Origin: a virus
Length of the DNA: 55,535 nt
IMG/VR virus record: IMGVR_UViG_3300030677_000007
Coordinates: 1 to 55,535 of that record
Direction: 5' to 3' (one strand)
The translations under genes were made by a program, and so were the position numbers. Shown piece after piece: positions 46,867 to 53,847 of the stretch. Every line of letters begins with the position of its first letter. Position 1 is the first letter of the stretch. The notes under the pieces were generated by a model. That model had not been told where the DNA came from. It did no database searches and saw only the letters and a program-made list of their open reading frames with translations.

Positions 46867-47148
46867 TCAGGCCGCCGGGCGCGCCTGGGCGGGCAAGTGC
46901 GGCCGACGGGTCCGGGCTGCTGGGGCGAGTGCGGGGTTGCTTCGCGAGTCCGCGGCCTTGCATGCCTTGAGGTAGTCGTCCAGCGCGGTGATCTCGTAGA
47001 CCACGCGTCCGGCGTGCTTGAAGCTCGCCGGGCCCACGCGGCGGTGGCGCCACTTGTGCAGGGTGCTGTCCTCGACACCGAGCCGCTTGGCGGCTTCGGG
47101 GAGCCAGACACAGCCTGCTGGTGCGCGGCCGCGCATGATGGCGGTCAC
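46867..47148 (-). CDS. xis: Excisionase-like HTH protein
   Basis: 93 residues, GTG overlapping the preceding stop and following AGGAGGAG. A MerR/excisionase-type winged HTH: CVWLPEAAKRLGVEDSTLHKWRHRRVGPASFKHAGRVVYEITALDDYL at about 13-60 (read in parts), with a basic tail. Located in the early operon opposite the integrase. Phage excisionases bend attachment-site DNA and direct integrase to excise; the class could also be a generic regulator. Confidence 0.7.
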   Translation of the reverse strand: MTAIMRGRAPAGCVWLPEAAKRLGVEDSTLHKWRHRRVGPASFKHAGRVVYEITALDDYLKACKAADSRSNPALAPAARTRRPHLPAQARPAA

Positions 47149-47432
47149 ATCTCCTCCTGGGGGTCGTCAGTACGATGGGCGGAATCGTCAGCATTCGGAG
47201 ACGGCGGAGGCGCAAAAAGGACCAGTACGGCGACGCCGAGGGCCTCCGCGATGCGGTGGGCGTGCTGCATGTCCGCATCGACTCGCTGGCCGGAGAGCAG
47301 GTGTCCGATCGTCGTAGGCGAGCAACCGACGGCTTCGGCCAGCGTTCGCACGCTGTATGAGGTGCCCCGGCCGGGGTGCTGCATGATGCGGCGCATGAGA
47401 TCGCGGTCGCGCAAGGTGTAGCGGATGATCAC
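47145..47432 (-). CDS. Cro/XRE-like regulator, first gene of the early operon
   Basis: 95 residues using the GTG at 47432, which has GGAGAG just upstream; a TTG 51 bases further out is less likely because it lies in the operator region. Residues 25-70 are an HTH: YSVRTLAEAVGCSPTTIGHLLSGQRV, then a helical AHRIAEALGVAVLVLFA. Position as first gene of the minus early transcript, divergent from a lysogeny operon, is that of Cro. Confidence 0.75.
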   Translation of the reverse strand: MIIRYTLRDRDLMRRIMQHPGRGTSYSVRTLAEAVGCSPTTIGHLLSGQRVDADMQHAHRIAEALGVAVLVLFAPPPSPNADDSAHRTDDPQEEM

Positions 47433-47446
47433 TGTCTCTCCATGTG

Positions 47447-47459
47447 CGACGTTCCGTCT
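47447..47459. promoter_or_regulatory. Candidate operator 1
   Basis: CGACG-TTC-CGTCT, 13 bp, 4 of 5 half-site positions match. It lies 15 bases upstream of the early HTH gene start. Same half-sites and three-base spacer as the two other sites. Confidence 0.55.
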
Positions 47460-47472
47460 CGCTGTGCTGACG

Positions 47473-47501
47473 AAGATAGCCAACTTGAGACGTGTCGTCT
47501 A
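47473..47501 (-). promoter_or_regulatory. Predicted early minus-strand promoter
   Basis: On the minus strand TAGACG (-35, 47501-47496) is followed after exactly 17 bases by TATCTT (-10, 47478-47473). The predicted start of transcription is about 35 bases upstream of the HTH gene GTG. The -35 element overlaps the perfect operator, so repressor binding would block polymerase. Confidence 0.5.
47488..47500. promoter_or_regulatory. Candidate operator 2 (perfect)
   Basis: AGACG-TGT-CGTCT is a perfect inverted repeat with five-base arms and a three-base spacer. It covers the predicted -35 region of the early promoter. Confidence 0.6.
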
Positions 47502-47563
47502 GGAATCCTGACGAAATGATGTGGATGTTGTGTGGGTGTACCGTGGCGATGGCGTCGATCTGT

Positions 47564-47576
47564 AGACATTCCGTCT
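47564..47576. promoter_or_regulatory. Candidate operator 3
   Basis: AGACA-TTC-CGTCT, 4 of 5 arm positions symmetric, same spacing. It lies on the repressor side of the divergent region, 98 bases upstream of the repressor-gene start, and may control its promoter. Confidence 0.55.
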
Positions 47577-47673
47577 GCTGATTGAGACGCTATGCGGCGA
47601 CTGACCTGCGACGATCCGTCGCCAGGCGGGCATATGCCTGATACAGGTGATGTGCACGAGACAGGAGATTCCG

Positions 47674-48078
47674 ATGGCACCAGCAGGCGAACAGCCGCGC
47701 GATGCCCTCTCAGCGCTCCTCCGCGAGGCCAACGCCGCCGGCGACTCCTACATGGACCTCTCGAAGAGGGCCATCGACCCGGAGACCGGCCAGAGGCTGG
47801 GCAAGCCGTGGATTAACAACCTGGCACTCGACAAGCAGACGTCCGCGCCGAAGCCTTGGCAGTTGCGCGCCATCGCAGCATGCTTGGCCAAGCCGCTGAC
47901 CTTCGTTCAGAGCGCAGCCGCACGCCAGTACCTCGACTTCGAGGTGAAGGCCCTCTCCGGCTACAGCGACGACGTGCGTGTGGTCGTCAGCCACCTGGCC
48001 GGGATGACCGAGACCGAGGTTCGGCAGTACCGGGCGATGGTCGAGGCCTCTGAGCGCATCAAGCACGAACAGCAGTAG
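47674..48078 (+). CDS. Candidate prophage repressor / immunity protein
   Basis: 134 residues using the ATG at 47674, which has AGGAGA six bases upstream. It has helical, XRE-like texture: ALSALLREANAAGDSYMDLSKRA, a WINNLALDKQTSAPKPWQLRAIAACLAKPLTFVQSAAARQY region like a recognition and dimer-helix unit, and a C-terminal helix (TETEVRQYRAMVEASERIKHE). First gene of the plus-strand lysogeny operon, opposite the early genes. The repressor call rests on position plus weak HTH resemblance. Confidence 0.62.
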   Translation: MAPAGEQPRDALSALLREANAAGDSYMDLSKRAIDPETGQRLGKPWINNLALDKQTSAPKPWQLRAIAACLAKPLTFVQSAAARQYLDFEVKALSGYSDDVRVVVSHLAGMTETEVRQYRAMVEASERIKHEQQ

Positions 48079-48102
48079 CCGACGGCTACCGGAGGGGGAA
48101 TC

Positions 48103-48360
48103 GTGATCAGGAAGGTCTACAAACTGGACCCGGAGCTGGGCCCCGATGTGCCGATGGAGGCACGCGAGACTCGGGGCCAGATCGTGTATCACTGCTCGCC
48201 AGCGCACTTCACAGAAGAGGCGGTCATCAACCTGACCCTCGTCGAGCAGAAGTTGCTGGAGGGCGGGCACTGGTTCCAGCTGTGGGGCGGCGAGATCGTC
48301 TCGATGGAGTCTCCCGACATCCCACCTGCCGATCCAGGGCAAGAATCTGACGCCGCGTAG
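48103..48360 (+). CDS. Small hypothetical protein of the lysogeny operon
   Basis: 85 residues, GTG with GGAGGGGG upstream. Begins MIRKVYKLDPELGPDVPMEARETRGQ; central YHCSPAHFTEEAVINLTLVEQKLL; acidic tail. Compact soluble protein, sandwiched between repressor and integrase genes with 24- and 29-base gaps, so surely co-transcribed. Might modulate the repressor; unknown family. Confidence 0.68.
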   Translation: MIRKVYKLDPELGPDVPMEARETRGQIVYHCSPAHFTEEAVINLTLVEQKLLEGGHWFQLWGGEIVSMESPDIPPADPGQESDAA

Positions 48361-48389
48361 CGGCGGCCCGGACCAGGGGGGAGGCGGAG

Positions 48390-49643
48390 ATGCCCGGCTA
48401 TATCGAGGACCGCTGGATGTTCAAGCGGGTCAACAAAGAGACCGGCAAGCGAGAGCGCAAGGACCGGTACGGGCAAGGTCTGCGCTATCGCGTGTGCGGC
48501 ATTCCCGGCGTCAAGGATGAATCATTTGCGGTACTAGCCGACGCAAAGAACTGGTTGGCGAGCGCGCAGACGGATGTCCGGCGTGGTGTCTTCATCGACC
48601 CGGAGCTCGGCCAGCAGCTGCTGCGCGACTACTTCGAAGAGGTCTACTGGCCCGGAGTCGTCGTGTCCTTGGGCACGAGCCGCACGATGCTTGGCAAGAT
48701 CCGCAACCACATTCTTCCCCACCTGGGCCACTTGCCGCTCGCTGAGATCCAGGAGGAGCACATCCGCACCTGGGTCGCGACAGTCCGGCGCACCCAGGCC
48801 GTCAGCACTACTCGCGTGATCTACGACTACCTGTCGGCGATCCTCAACGCTGCGCACACATCAGGACGCAAGACGTCCAACCCGTGCTCAATCCGGGGCA
48901 TCAGGCCGAGGAAGCCCGGTAAGAAAGCGCGGGCTTTCCAGGCCGTACAGGTGAGTTCCCTGCGAGAAGAACTGCGACCCCGGGACCGAATCGTCCTGGA
49001 TCTGGGAATCGGGGCGGGCCTGCGCCAGGGCGAGGTACTCGGGTTCGCGCCGGAGGACATCGATGAGGCAGCGGGAATGCTCCACATCCGCCGGCAGGTG
49101 CAGCGCGACGGAGGCCGCGCCTACCTGAAGTTGCCGAAGGGCGACAAGGAGAGGGACGTGCCTCTGTCGGACGGGCTGCTGGCACGCTTGCGGGCGTACA
49201 TGGAGCAGTTCGAGCCGGTGGAGATGACCCTGCCGTGGATCGGCCCCGGCGGCCCTGGCGGCCCAGATGAGAAGGTGACGACCCGGCTGTTGGTCACGAC
49301 GCGCTACCGCAATGCGGTGGACGGCAGCAGCTGGGATCTCGACTCTTGGAAGCCGGCGCTCGGGCGCGCCGGCATCATCCGCGACCAGGGCCACGGCGTG
49401 CGCCGGGCGACGGCATCCCACCGAGGCAGCTGGCCCGGTACCCGCGAGTTCGGGTTCCACATTGCGAGGCACACCTACGCCTCTGTGCAGCTCCAGGCGG
49501 GCGAGAGCATCGTGGACTTGTCGGGCTGGCTGGGGCACGACGACCCCGGCTTTACGCTGCGGACGTACACTCACTTCATGCCCGGCGCGGGCGCCAAGGG
49601 CCGCACAGCGATGGACGCGTGGATGGCAACAGCGGCCGCGTAA
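48390..49643 (+). CDS. int: Tyrosine-family site-specific integrase
   Basis: 417 residues, ATG with GGAGGCGGAG upstream. Residues 1-60 form an arm-binding region, about 75-160 the SAM-like core-binding domain, 185-417 the catalytic domain. Catalytic set: Arg 212 (GAGLRQGE), His 357 and Arg 360 (FHIARHTY), His 383 (WLGHDD) and nucleophile Tyr 393 (RTYTHFMP). All are intact. It should integrate and, with the excisionase, excise the phage. The attachment site is expected close downstream. Confidence 0.95.
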   Translation: MPGYIEDRWMFKRVNKETGKRERKDRYGQGLRYRVCGIPGVKDESFAVLADAKNWLASAQTDVRRGVFIDPELGQQLLRDYFEEVYWPGVVVSLGTSRTMLGKIRNHILPHLGHLPLAEIQEEHIRTWVATVRRTQAVSTTRVIYDYLSAILNAAHTSGRKTSNPCSIRGIRPRKPGKKARAFQAVQVSSLREELRPRDRIVLDLGIGAGLRQGEVLGFAPEDIDEAAGMLHIRRQVQRDGGRAYLKLPKGDKERDVPLSDGLLARLRAYMEQFEPVEMTLPWIGPGGPGGPDEKVTTRLLVTTRYRNAVDGSSWDLDSWKPALGRAGIIRDQGHGVRRATASHRGSWPGTREFGFHIARHTYASVQLQAGESIVDLSGWLGHDDPGFTLRTYTHFMPGAGAKGRTAMDAWMATAAA

Positions 49644-49659
49644 AAGATCTCTACTAGAA

Positions 49660-49690
49660 CTCTACGGGGCCCGATTCGAGCCCTGAGGGC
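49660..49690. other. Weak candidate attP region
   Basis: Directly after the integrase stop lies CGGGGCCCGATTCGAGCCC, a stem-loop element (GGGC/GCCC) with a TTCGA core resembling a tRNA T arm. Many tyrosine integrases recombine at the 3' end of a tRNA gene and place attP next to int. The match to a true T arm is imperfect, so this is a location hint rather than an identified site. Confidence 0.25.
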
Positions 49691-49711
49691 GTCCGCTCGA
49701 TCGCGGCGCCG

Positions 49712-49748
49712 GACCGCCCCGGAGATCGGCTGGGATCCCGGGGCGGTC
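49712..49748 (+). terminator. Terminator of the lysogeny operon
   Basis: GACCGCCCCGG (49712-49722) pairs perfectly with CCGGGGCGGTC (49738-49748). GGTGTTTACG follows on the plus strand. It ends the repressor-integrase transcript. Confidence 0.75.
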
Positions 49749-49788
49749 GGTGTTTACGCAGGTGAAAGGGCAGTCGGCGGCGGGTGGG

Positions 49789-49869
49789 TCAGCTGCGGGT
49801 GGCGAGGGCGCGGAGGAAGAAGGTGAGGTTGGCGGGGCGTTCGGCGAGGCGGCGCATGAAGTAGCCGTA
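49789..49869 (-). pseudogene. Short C-terminal gene remnant
   Basis: On the minus strand an open stretch with good actinomycete codon use reads YGYFMRRLAERPANLTFF then LRALATRS and a stop. A stop codon lies immediately upstream and no start is available. It looks like the last 26 residues of a host or older phage protein left behind by recombination near the attachment region. Otherwise the 490-bp stretch 49,644-50,133 has only terminators and two CTTGAGAC repeats. Confidence 0.35.
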
Positions 49870-50080
49870 CTACCTACCGCCACCCGGGGCGTATCCCCAG
49901 GTCGAGGTCCATCAGGCCCTCCGCAGTGGCCATGACGTGCTTAGACGTCCCGTGACGCCTTGAGACGACCTAGGACCAACTTGAGACAGTTGGCCCCCTA
50001 CCAGGGCCCTACGGAAAGTGGATCACTACGAATACTCCCCGAGATCTACCCACTTGACCTGGGTAAACACCATCATACGG

Positions 50081-50122
50081 AAGGCCCCGCTCTCCGGTAC
50101 CTTCGCCGGGGAGCGGGGCCTT
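50081..50122. terminator. Strong bidirectional terminator
   Basis: AAGGCCCCGCTC (50081-50092) pairs perfectly with GAGCGGGGCCTT (50111-50122), giving A/T-bounded 12-bp stems on both strands. It lies 12 bases past the stop of the small Cys-motif gene and insulates it from the lysogeny operon. Confidence 0.8.
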
Positions 50123-50133
50123 CAGCCCGTCGA

Positions 50134-50445
50134 TCAAGCAGTCAGAGCCACGGCCGGAGGCCCCGGCACATACGGGCGCCCCGTCCGCAGAGCATCGTGC
50201 TCACGCTCACCCTCCATGAGGCTCGTACACGCCCCGCAGGCACGAACGGGGTGCGGGCCGGGGAGATCGGATGGCCGGATGCTCCCCACCACGGCAGTGG
50301 GTACGCTGCGGCGGGCACAGCGGAAGCAGCTCCCGTCCACCCATTGGTAGAGCGCGAGGATCTCAGCGGGTGTGAGGGTAGGAGCTGATGGTTCTCCGGG
50401 CAACGCGCGCATCTCCTCTTTGGTTCGCCTGCTACGGCCGCCCAA
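50134..50445 (-). CDS. Hypothetical Cys-motif protein
   Basis: 103 residues if started at the TTG shown; an internal ATG at 50412 preceded by AGGAG at very short spacing is an alternative. The basic N-terminus is followed by a likely zinc site: SCFRCARRSVPTAVVG...VRACGACTSLMEGEREH, two C-x2-C pairs. Followed by a strong terminator. Similar small two-knuckle proteins are found in streptomycetes. Confidence 0.5.
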   Translation of the reverse strand: MGGRSRRTKEEMRALPGEPSAPTLTPAEILALYQWVDGSCFRCARRSVPTAVVGSIRPSDLPGPHPVRACGACTSLMEGEREHDALRTGRPYVPGPPAVALTA

Positions 50446-50609
50446 GAACGGCTCGGCCTCCGAACGAGGCAGGCTGAGGAGCAGAACCGGATCAGGCGAT
50501 GGTGACGCGATCCGACCGTCCCTCTACTGCCTCCGAGAGAAACTGGCGAGACGAGGGCCAACTGGGTCGCCGCACCGGCCCCGGCCCCCCGTCGCTCGCC
50601 GCAGTGCCC

Positions 50610-50816
50610 TCACCCGGTCCAGATCGAGTCGTCCGGAGCAGCCGCTCCGCCCGACGGGCTCGGGGACGCGCTCGGCACAACGCTGTCGACGGTCCAGATG
50701 GAGTCGGACCGCGGGTGCGCGGGTCCGGCCGGCCGGGGCGCGAGGACCGCAATGGCGGCGACCGCAAGCACGGCCAGGGCCACCGCCGGATGGCGAAGAG
50801 CTCGGGACAACGGCAA
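50610..50816 (-). CDS. Small exported-peptide precursor with duplicated DSIWT motif
   Basis: 68 residues from a TTG with AAGGAG five bases upstream. Residues 1-10 are basic, 10-30 a hydrophobic signal or anchor segment (AVALAVLAVAAIAVLA), followed by PRPAGPAHP. The remainder carries SDSIWTVDS (about 36-45) and, at the extreme C-terminus, DDSIWTG, with a Ser/Pro/Ala linker between. This is the architecture of a secreted signalling-peptide precursor with two copies of the mature motif. It is divergent from a large HTH regulator, 186 bases away. Role as a signal is inferred. Confidence 0.65.
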   Translation of the reverse strand: MPLSRALRHPAVALAVLAVAAIAVLAPRPAGPAHPRSDSIWTVDSVVPSASPSPSGGAAAPDDSIWTG

Positions 50817-51002
50817 CTTGACTCCTTATTTCGCAGCGCAACTTCGCGAGCACAGCTGACTACCACAGTGATATGGCCGGGGCCTCGCACGTTGCGGCAT
50901 CGATTCCGTGCGATCTACAGTCAAGCACTGATAGAACTCGGTCAAGGCGTAGTGGCCGTGGGTTCCCGCCAGGGGGTTTTCCACCATGCAGAGAGATGAG
51001 CT

Positions 51003-52013
51003 ATGTCCGAATCGTCGGATTCGCAAAACGGCAGGCGCCTCGTATCCAGCAACGCTATCGAGGCGTACAGGATCATCGTTTCCGGTGGGGACGCCTCCGG
51101 CCAGCCGGAGGCCGTAGCCGAGCTCCGAGCCGCGGGGCTGGTGGTGCCCATGCCCGGCTCCACGGATCGACTCCTCGCCGTTGATCCACACGAGGCGCTG
51201 CCCCGGCGCCGAGAGGAGTTGCACCGCGCCGCACGTGCGCTGATGGACGACGCGGACGCCATCGTCCCCCTCCAGCGTGAGCTGACGGCTGCGTTCCGCA
51301 TCGCGCGAACCGACCTGTGGAGCCAGGGCATCGAGCGCCCACGGGACCTCGCAGAGGCCAATGTGCGGATCGCCGCAATCCTCTCCAACGCCGTCCAGGA
51401 TCTGCTCACCATGCAGCCCGGGCATCGCCAAGAAAGCACCCTGGAGGCGTCTGCCGACCGTGATTTCGACGCCCTGGAGAGGGGCATCAAGATGCGGACT
51501 CTCTACATGGATAGCGAGCGCGAATATCCGTACATTCAAAAATGGGTGGCCGAGGCAAATCAGCGTGGCGCTGAAATTCGTACCATGCCGCGCACCTTCA
51601 TGAGGGCCATCATTATTGACCAGCGTATTGCCGTCATTACCGACCGCACGAGGACATCCGGTCCCGGCGCTGTCCCTGGTGCCGCCGTCATCGTCCACGA
51701 CGTTGGCGTCGTCGGCGAACTCGTGAGCCAGTTCGAGCGGGAGTGGGCACAAGCGCGCCCATGGGACGGCCAGTCAAATTCGCAGGTCAACCGCCTTGGT
51801 GAGCTCTCGCAGGTTCAGCAGGACGTGCTACTGGGACTCGTGAGCGGGGCCACCCAGAAGAGCCTCGGGGCCCGACTGGGGATGAGCGTCCGCCAAATCG
51901 AACGTGCTATCGATGAAATCAAGCGAGTCATCGATCCATCCGGCGGCCCGGTCTCCGCTGCCCAGATGGGGTACTGGTGCGCCCGCATGCAAGCGCTGGA
52001 CGAGGTCAGGTAG
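51003..52013 (+). CDS. HTH regulator with PLD-like sensor domain (TrmB/LuxR type)
   Basis: 336 residues, ATG with GAGAG upstream. Residues 15-55 form a winged-helix region (NAIEAYRIIVSGG, AVAELRAAGLVVPM), then a helical linker. Residues 160-250 resemble the phospholipase-D-like sensor fold of TrmB-family regulators (MRTLYMDSEREYPYIQKW, AIIIDQRIAVITDRT). Residues 270-315 are a LuxR-type HTH (VQQDVLLGLVSGATQKSLGARLGMSVRQIERAI). The sensor part uses more A/T-ending codons than the rest, suggesting exchange. It probably reads the DSIWT peptide and controls a phage or host decision; that is inference. Confidence 0.75.
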   Translation: MSESSDSQNGRRLVSSNAIEAYRIIVSGGDASGQPEAVAELRAAGLVVPMPGSTDRLLAVDPHEALPRRREELHRAARALMDDADAIVPLQRELTAAFRIARTDLWSQGIERPRDLAEANVRIAAILSNAVQDLLTMQPGHRQESTLEASADRDFDALERGIKMRTLYMDSEREYPYIQKWVAEANQRGAEIRTMPRTFMRAIIIDQRIAVITDRTRTSGPGAVPGAAVIVHDVGVVGELVSQFEREWAQARPWDGQSNSQVNRLGELSQVQQDVLLGLVSGATQKSLGARLGMSVRQIERAIDEIKRVIDPSGGPVSAAQMGYWCARMQALDEVR

Positions 52014-52095
52014 GGGCAATCCCATTGATCTGCCATGAACGCGACAGAACGAAACTCCGGCATATGCATTTCACGCACGCAAGCGGAGTCAGATC

Positions 52096-52107
52096 TGCTA
52101 CGTAGCA
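52096..52107. promoter_or_regulatory. Palindrome upstream of the GntR gene
   Basis: TGCTACGTAGCA is a perfect 12-bp palindrome 62 bases upstream of the GntR start. GntR regulators commonly bind such sites at their own promoters. Its core (CTACGTAG) differs from the GTAGCTAC array at 35.5 kb. Confidence 0.55.
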
Positions 52108-52168
52108 ACGTCAGCCATATTCCCTAGCCTCGGCCCTATCACTGGCATGATCACCGACTGGGGCACGG

Positions 52169-52825
52169 ATGAGCGACGCGCAGTATCAGCGCATCGCCGC
52201 AACCCTCCGGCAGCAGATCGCCGACGGCTCACTCCCACCGGGGGCTCCCCTTCCGTCTTGGCGCGCCTTGGCCGTCGAGCACGGTACCGGCCAGGGAGCA
52301 GTCCGCCTGGCGATCCAGCTCCTGCGGACCGAAGGCCTCGTAGAGGGGCGGCAGCGCGCCCGCCTGACGGTGGCCCACCCTGTACCCGTGCATACCCTCA
52401 CGCACCCCGACGCCCCATGGCCCCACGGCCAGGGCGACAGCGAGACAATCACCACCGCCGCCACAGCCGACATCGCCGACCGGCTGCACCTGCGGACAGG
52501 TACCCGCGTCCGGCGCCGCCGCACCGAATACCTCGACTCCGCAGGACGCCCGTCACACCTCGTCACCGTCTGGCGCCACCGCAGATCACCCGTGGACGCC
52601 ACGGCCATGACCGTCGAGATCAGCAGCCGCCAGCTCACCCCAGACGAGGCACTCGCGCTCGGACTGGCCCGCGAGACCTCAGCGCTGCACCTCATCCGCA
52701 CCCACCTCGCCTCCGACGGCCGGCCACTCGACACCGCCGACCTCGTACTGCCAGCCGACCGATGGCGGATCCGCCTCGGAACCGACTCGCTGATCGCATC
52801 AGCTCACCCTTCCCCGTCCGACTGA
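52169..52825 (+). CDS. GntR/UTRA-type transcriptional regulator
   Basis: 218 residues from ATG. Residues 6-70 are a GntR winged helix (YQRIAATLRQQIADGSLPPGAPLPSWRALAVEHG, GAVRLAIQLLRTEGLVEGRQRARLTV in parts). Residues 85-210 are a UTRA/HutC-type effector domain (VRRRRTEYLDSAGRPSHLVTVWRH, PDEALALGLARETSALHLIRTH). KorSA-like GntR proteins of this kind control transfer and replication in actinomycete integrative elements. Here it stands alone, with a palindrome upstream. Confidence 0.8.
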   Translation: MSDAQYQRIAATLRQQIADGSLPPGAPLPSWRALAVEHGTGQGAVRLAIQLLRTEGLVEGRQRARLTVAHPVPVHTLTHPDAPWPHGQGDSETITTAATADIADRLHLRTGTRVRRRRTEYLDSAGRPSHLVTVWRHRRSPVDATAMTVEISSRQLTPDEALALGLARETSALHLIRTHLASDGRPLDTADLVLPADRWRIRLGTDSLIASAHPSPSD

Positions 52826-53166
52826 GCTCCCCGGGCCTGGGCGGCGGCCAGCTCTTCGGCGACCTCCCGCAGGCGGCTGGCATAGCCGGTGAGCATGTCG
52901 GCGAAGGCGTGGACGTCGGACGGCTGGTCCATGGTCACGTGCGCCACCATCTGCGTCGAGGCGCAGGCTTCGCTGTCCTCGGGGCCGGCGTAAGGGGACC
53001 AGTTGATGGTGGTCTCGAAGTCGACGTCGAGTTGCTTCCACTTCGCGGCCAAGGTGACCGGCCGGGACTCGTGGAACCGGTCGGCGACGGCTACGTCGTC
53101 CCAGGGGTGGTTCCCCGTGCACCAGTCCGGGCAGCGGCGCAGCGGATTGGTGTTGGTGTCGGTCAT
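52804..53166 (-). CDS. DUF6907-type protein
   Basis: 120 residues, ATG overlapping the preceding stop (ATGA). RRCPDWCTGNHPWDD near the N-terminus, FHESRPVTLAAKWKQLDVDFET, SPYAGPEDSEACAST and a C-terminal helix (DMLTGYASRLREVAEELAAAQ) match DUF6907 proteins common in streptomycetes. Their biochemical role is unknown. Converges with the GntR gene, overlapping its 3' end by 22 bases. Confidence 0.75.
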   Translation of the reverse strand: MTDTNTNPLRRCPDWCTGNHPWDDVAVADRFHESRPVTLAAKWKQLDVDFETTINWSPYAGPEDSEACASTQMVAHVTMDQPSDVHAFADMLTGYASRLREVAEELAAAQARGAQSDGEG

Positions 53167-53525
53167 AGTGAGTAGGTCCTTGGCGTCTCGGCGTACGGAG
53201 TGACGGGCGGGTTCTTCTCGCACGGCGGGCAGATGACCACGGTCCAGCCGGGCCCGCTGGACTGATCGATATGTTCGACCAGTCGGCCAACCGTCTCGCG
53301 CCCGCAGTGGCGGCAGTGCCCGAAGGCCCGTTTCTCCGCGATGCTGCTCGCCGCGGTGCCGGCCGCCGCGGCCATCGCCTCGGCCTCCTCCATGAACCGC
53401 TTCCAGCAGTCCGGATGGGTCACCCCGACCAGCGGCGACACCCGATTGCCCGGCTCCAGGCGCGCGACCGGACTGCCCGCCGGGTTCATGCAGTAGTCGC
53501 AGATGTGCTCCCTCGGACCGTTCAC
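53163..53525 (-). CDS. Multi-CxxC zinc-finger protein
   Basis: 120 residues, GTG overlapping the preceding stop (GTGA). Three metal-binding knuckles: ICDYCMNP at 9-14, FGHCRHCGRE near 70 and VVICPPCEKNPP near 98; HPDCWKRF adds another Cys/His. No nuclease motif. Operon with DUF6907 suggests a joint role that is not known. Confidence 0.7.
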   Translation of the reverse strand: MNGPREHICDYCMNPAGSPVARLEPGNRVSPLVGVTHPDCWKRFMEEAEAMAAAAGTAASSIAEKRAFGHCRHCGRETVGRLVEHIDQSSGPGWTVVICPPCEKNPPVTPYAETPRTYSL

Positions 53526-53761
53526 GATCCCTCCCCGGTGAGGTCGTCGATGATCGCCAGGGCGTTGAAGAGGCTGGCCCGCAGCGCCCCGGCCGCCTGG
53601 GCGACCTCGAACGGAGAAGCGCCCGCCAGGTCCAGCTCATGGGCCCGCTGCAAGTCGTTCTTGGCCACCCGCACACGGAAGTCCTGCTCCGGCGATAAGC
53701 ACCGCACGGGGTCAGCAGGGTCGGTCAGCAGCAGGGTCAAGGAATCCACAGAATCTGCCAT
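53522..53761 (-). CDS. Small helical protein, first gene of the DUF6907 operon
   Basis: 79 residues from ATG at 53761. SPEQDFRVRVAKNDLQRAHELDLAGASPFEVAQAAGALRASLFNALAIIDDLTGEG in segments is nearly all helix. No motif. Overlaps the next gene (GTGA). Between this gene and the Scr1 regulator stop there are 86 bases. Confidence 0.65.
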   Translation of the reverse strand: MADSVDSLTLLLTDPADPVRCLSPEQDFRVRVAKNDLQRAHELDLAGASPFEVAQAAGALRASLFNALAIIDDLTGEGS

Positions 53762-53847
53762 ACCCAGCACGGTAGAGAAGGGCGTTGCTGCAACGCTCCG
53801 AAGTTGCTTCGGATTGCTTGCGCACGGCGCCGGGTTTCCCGGGATGT

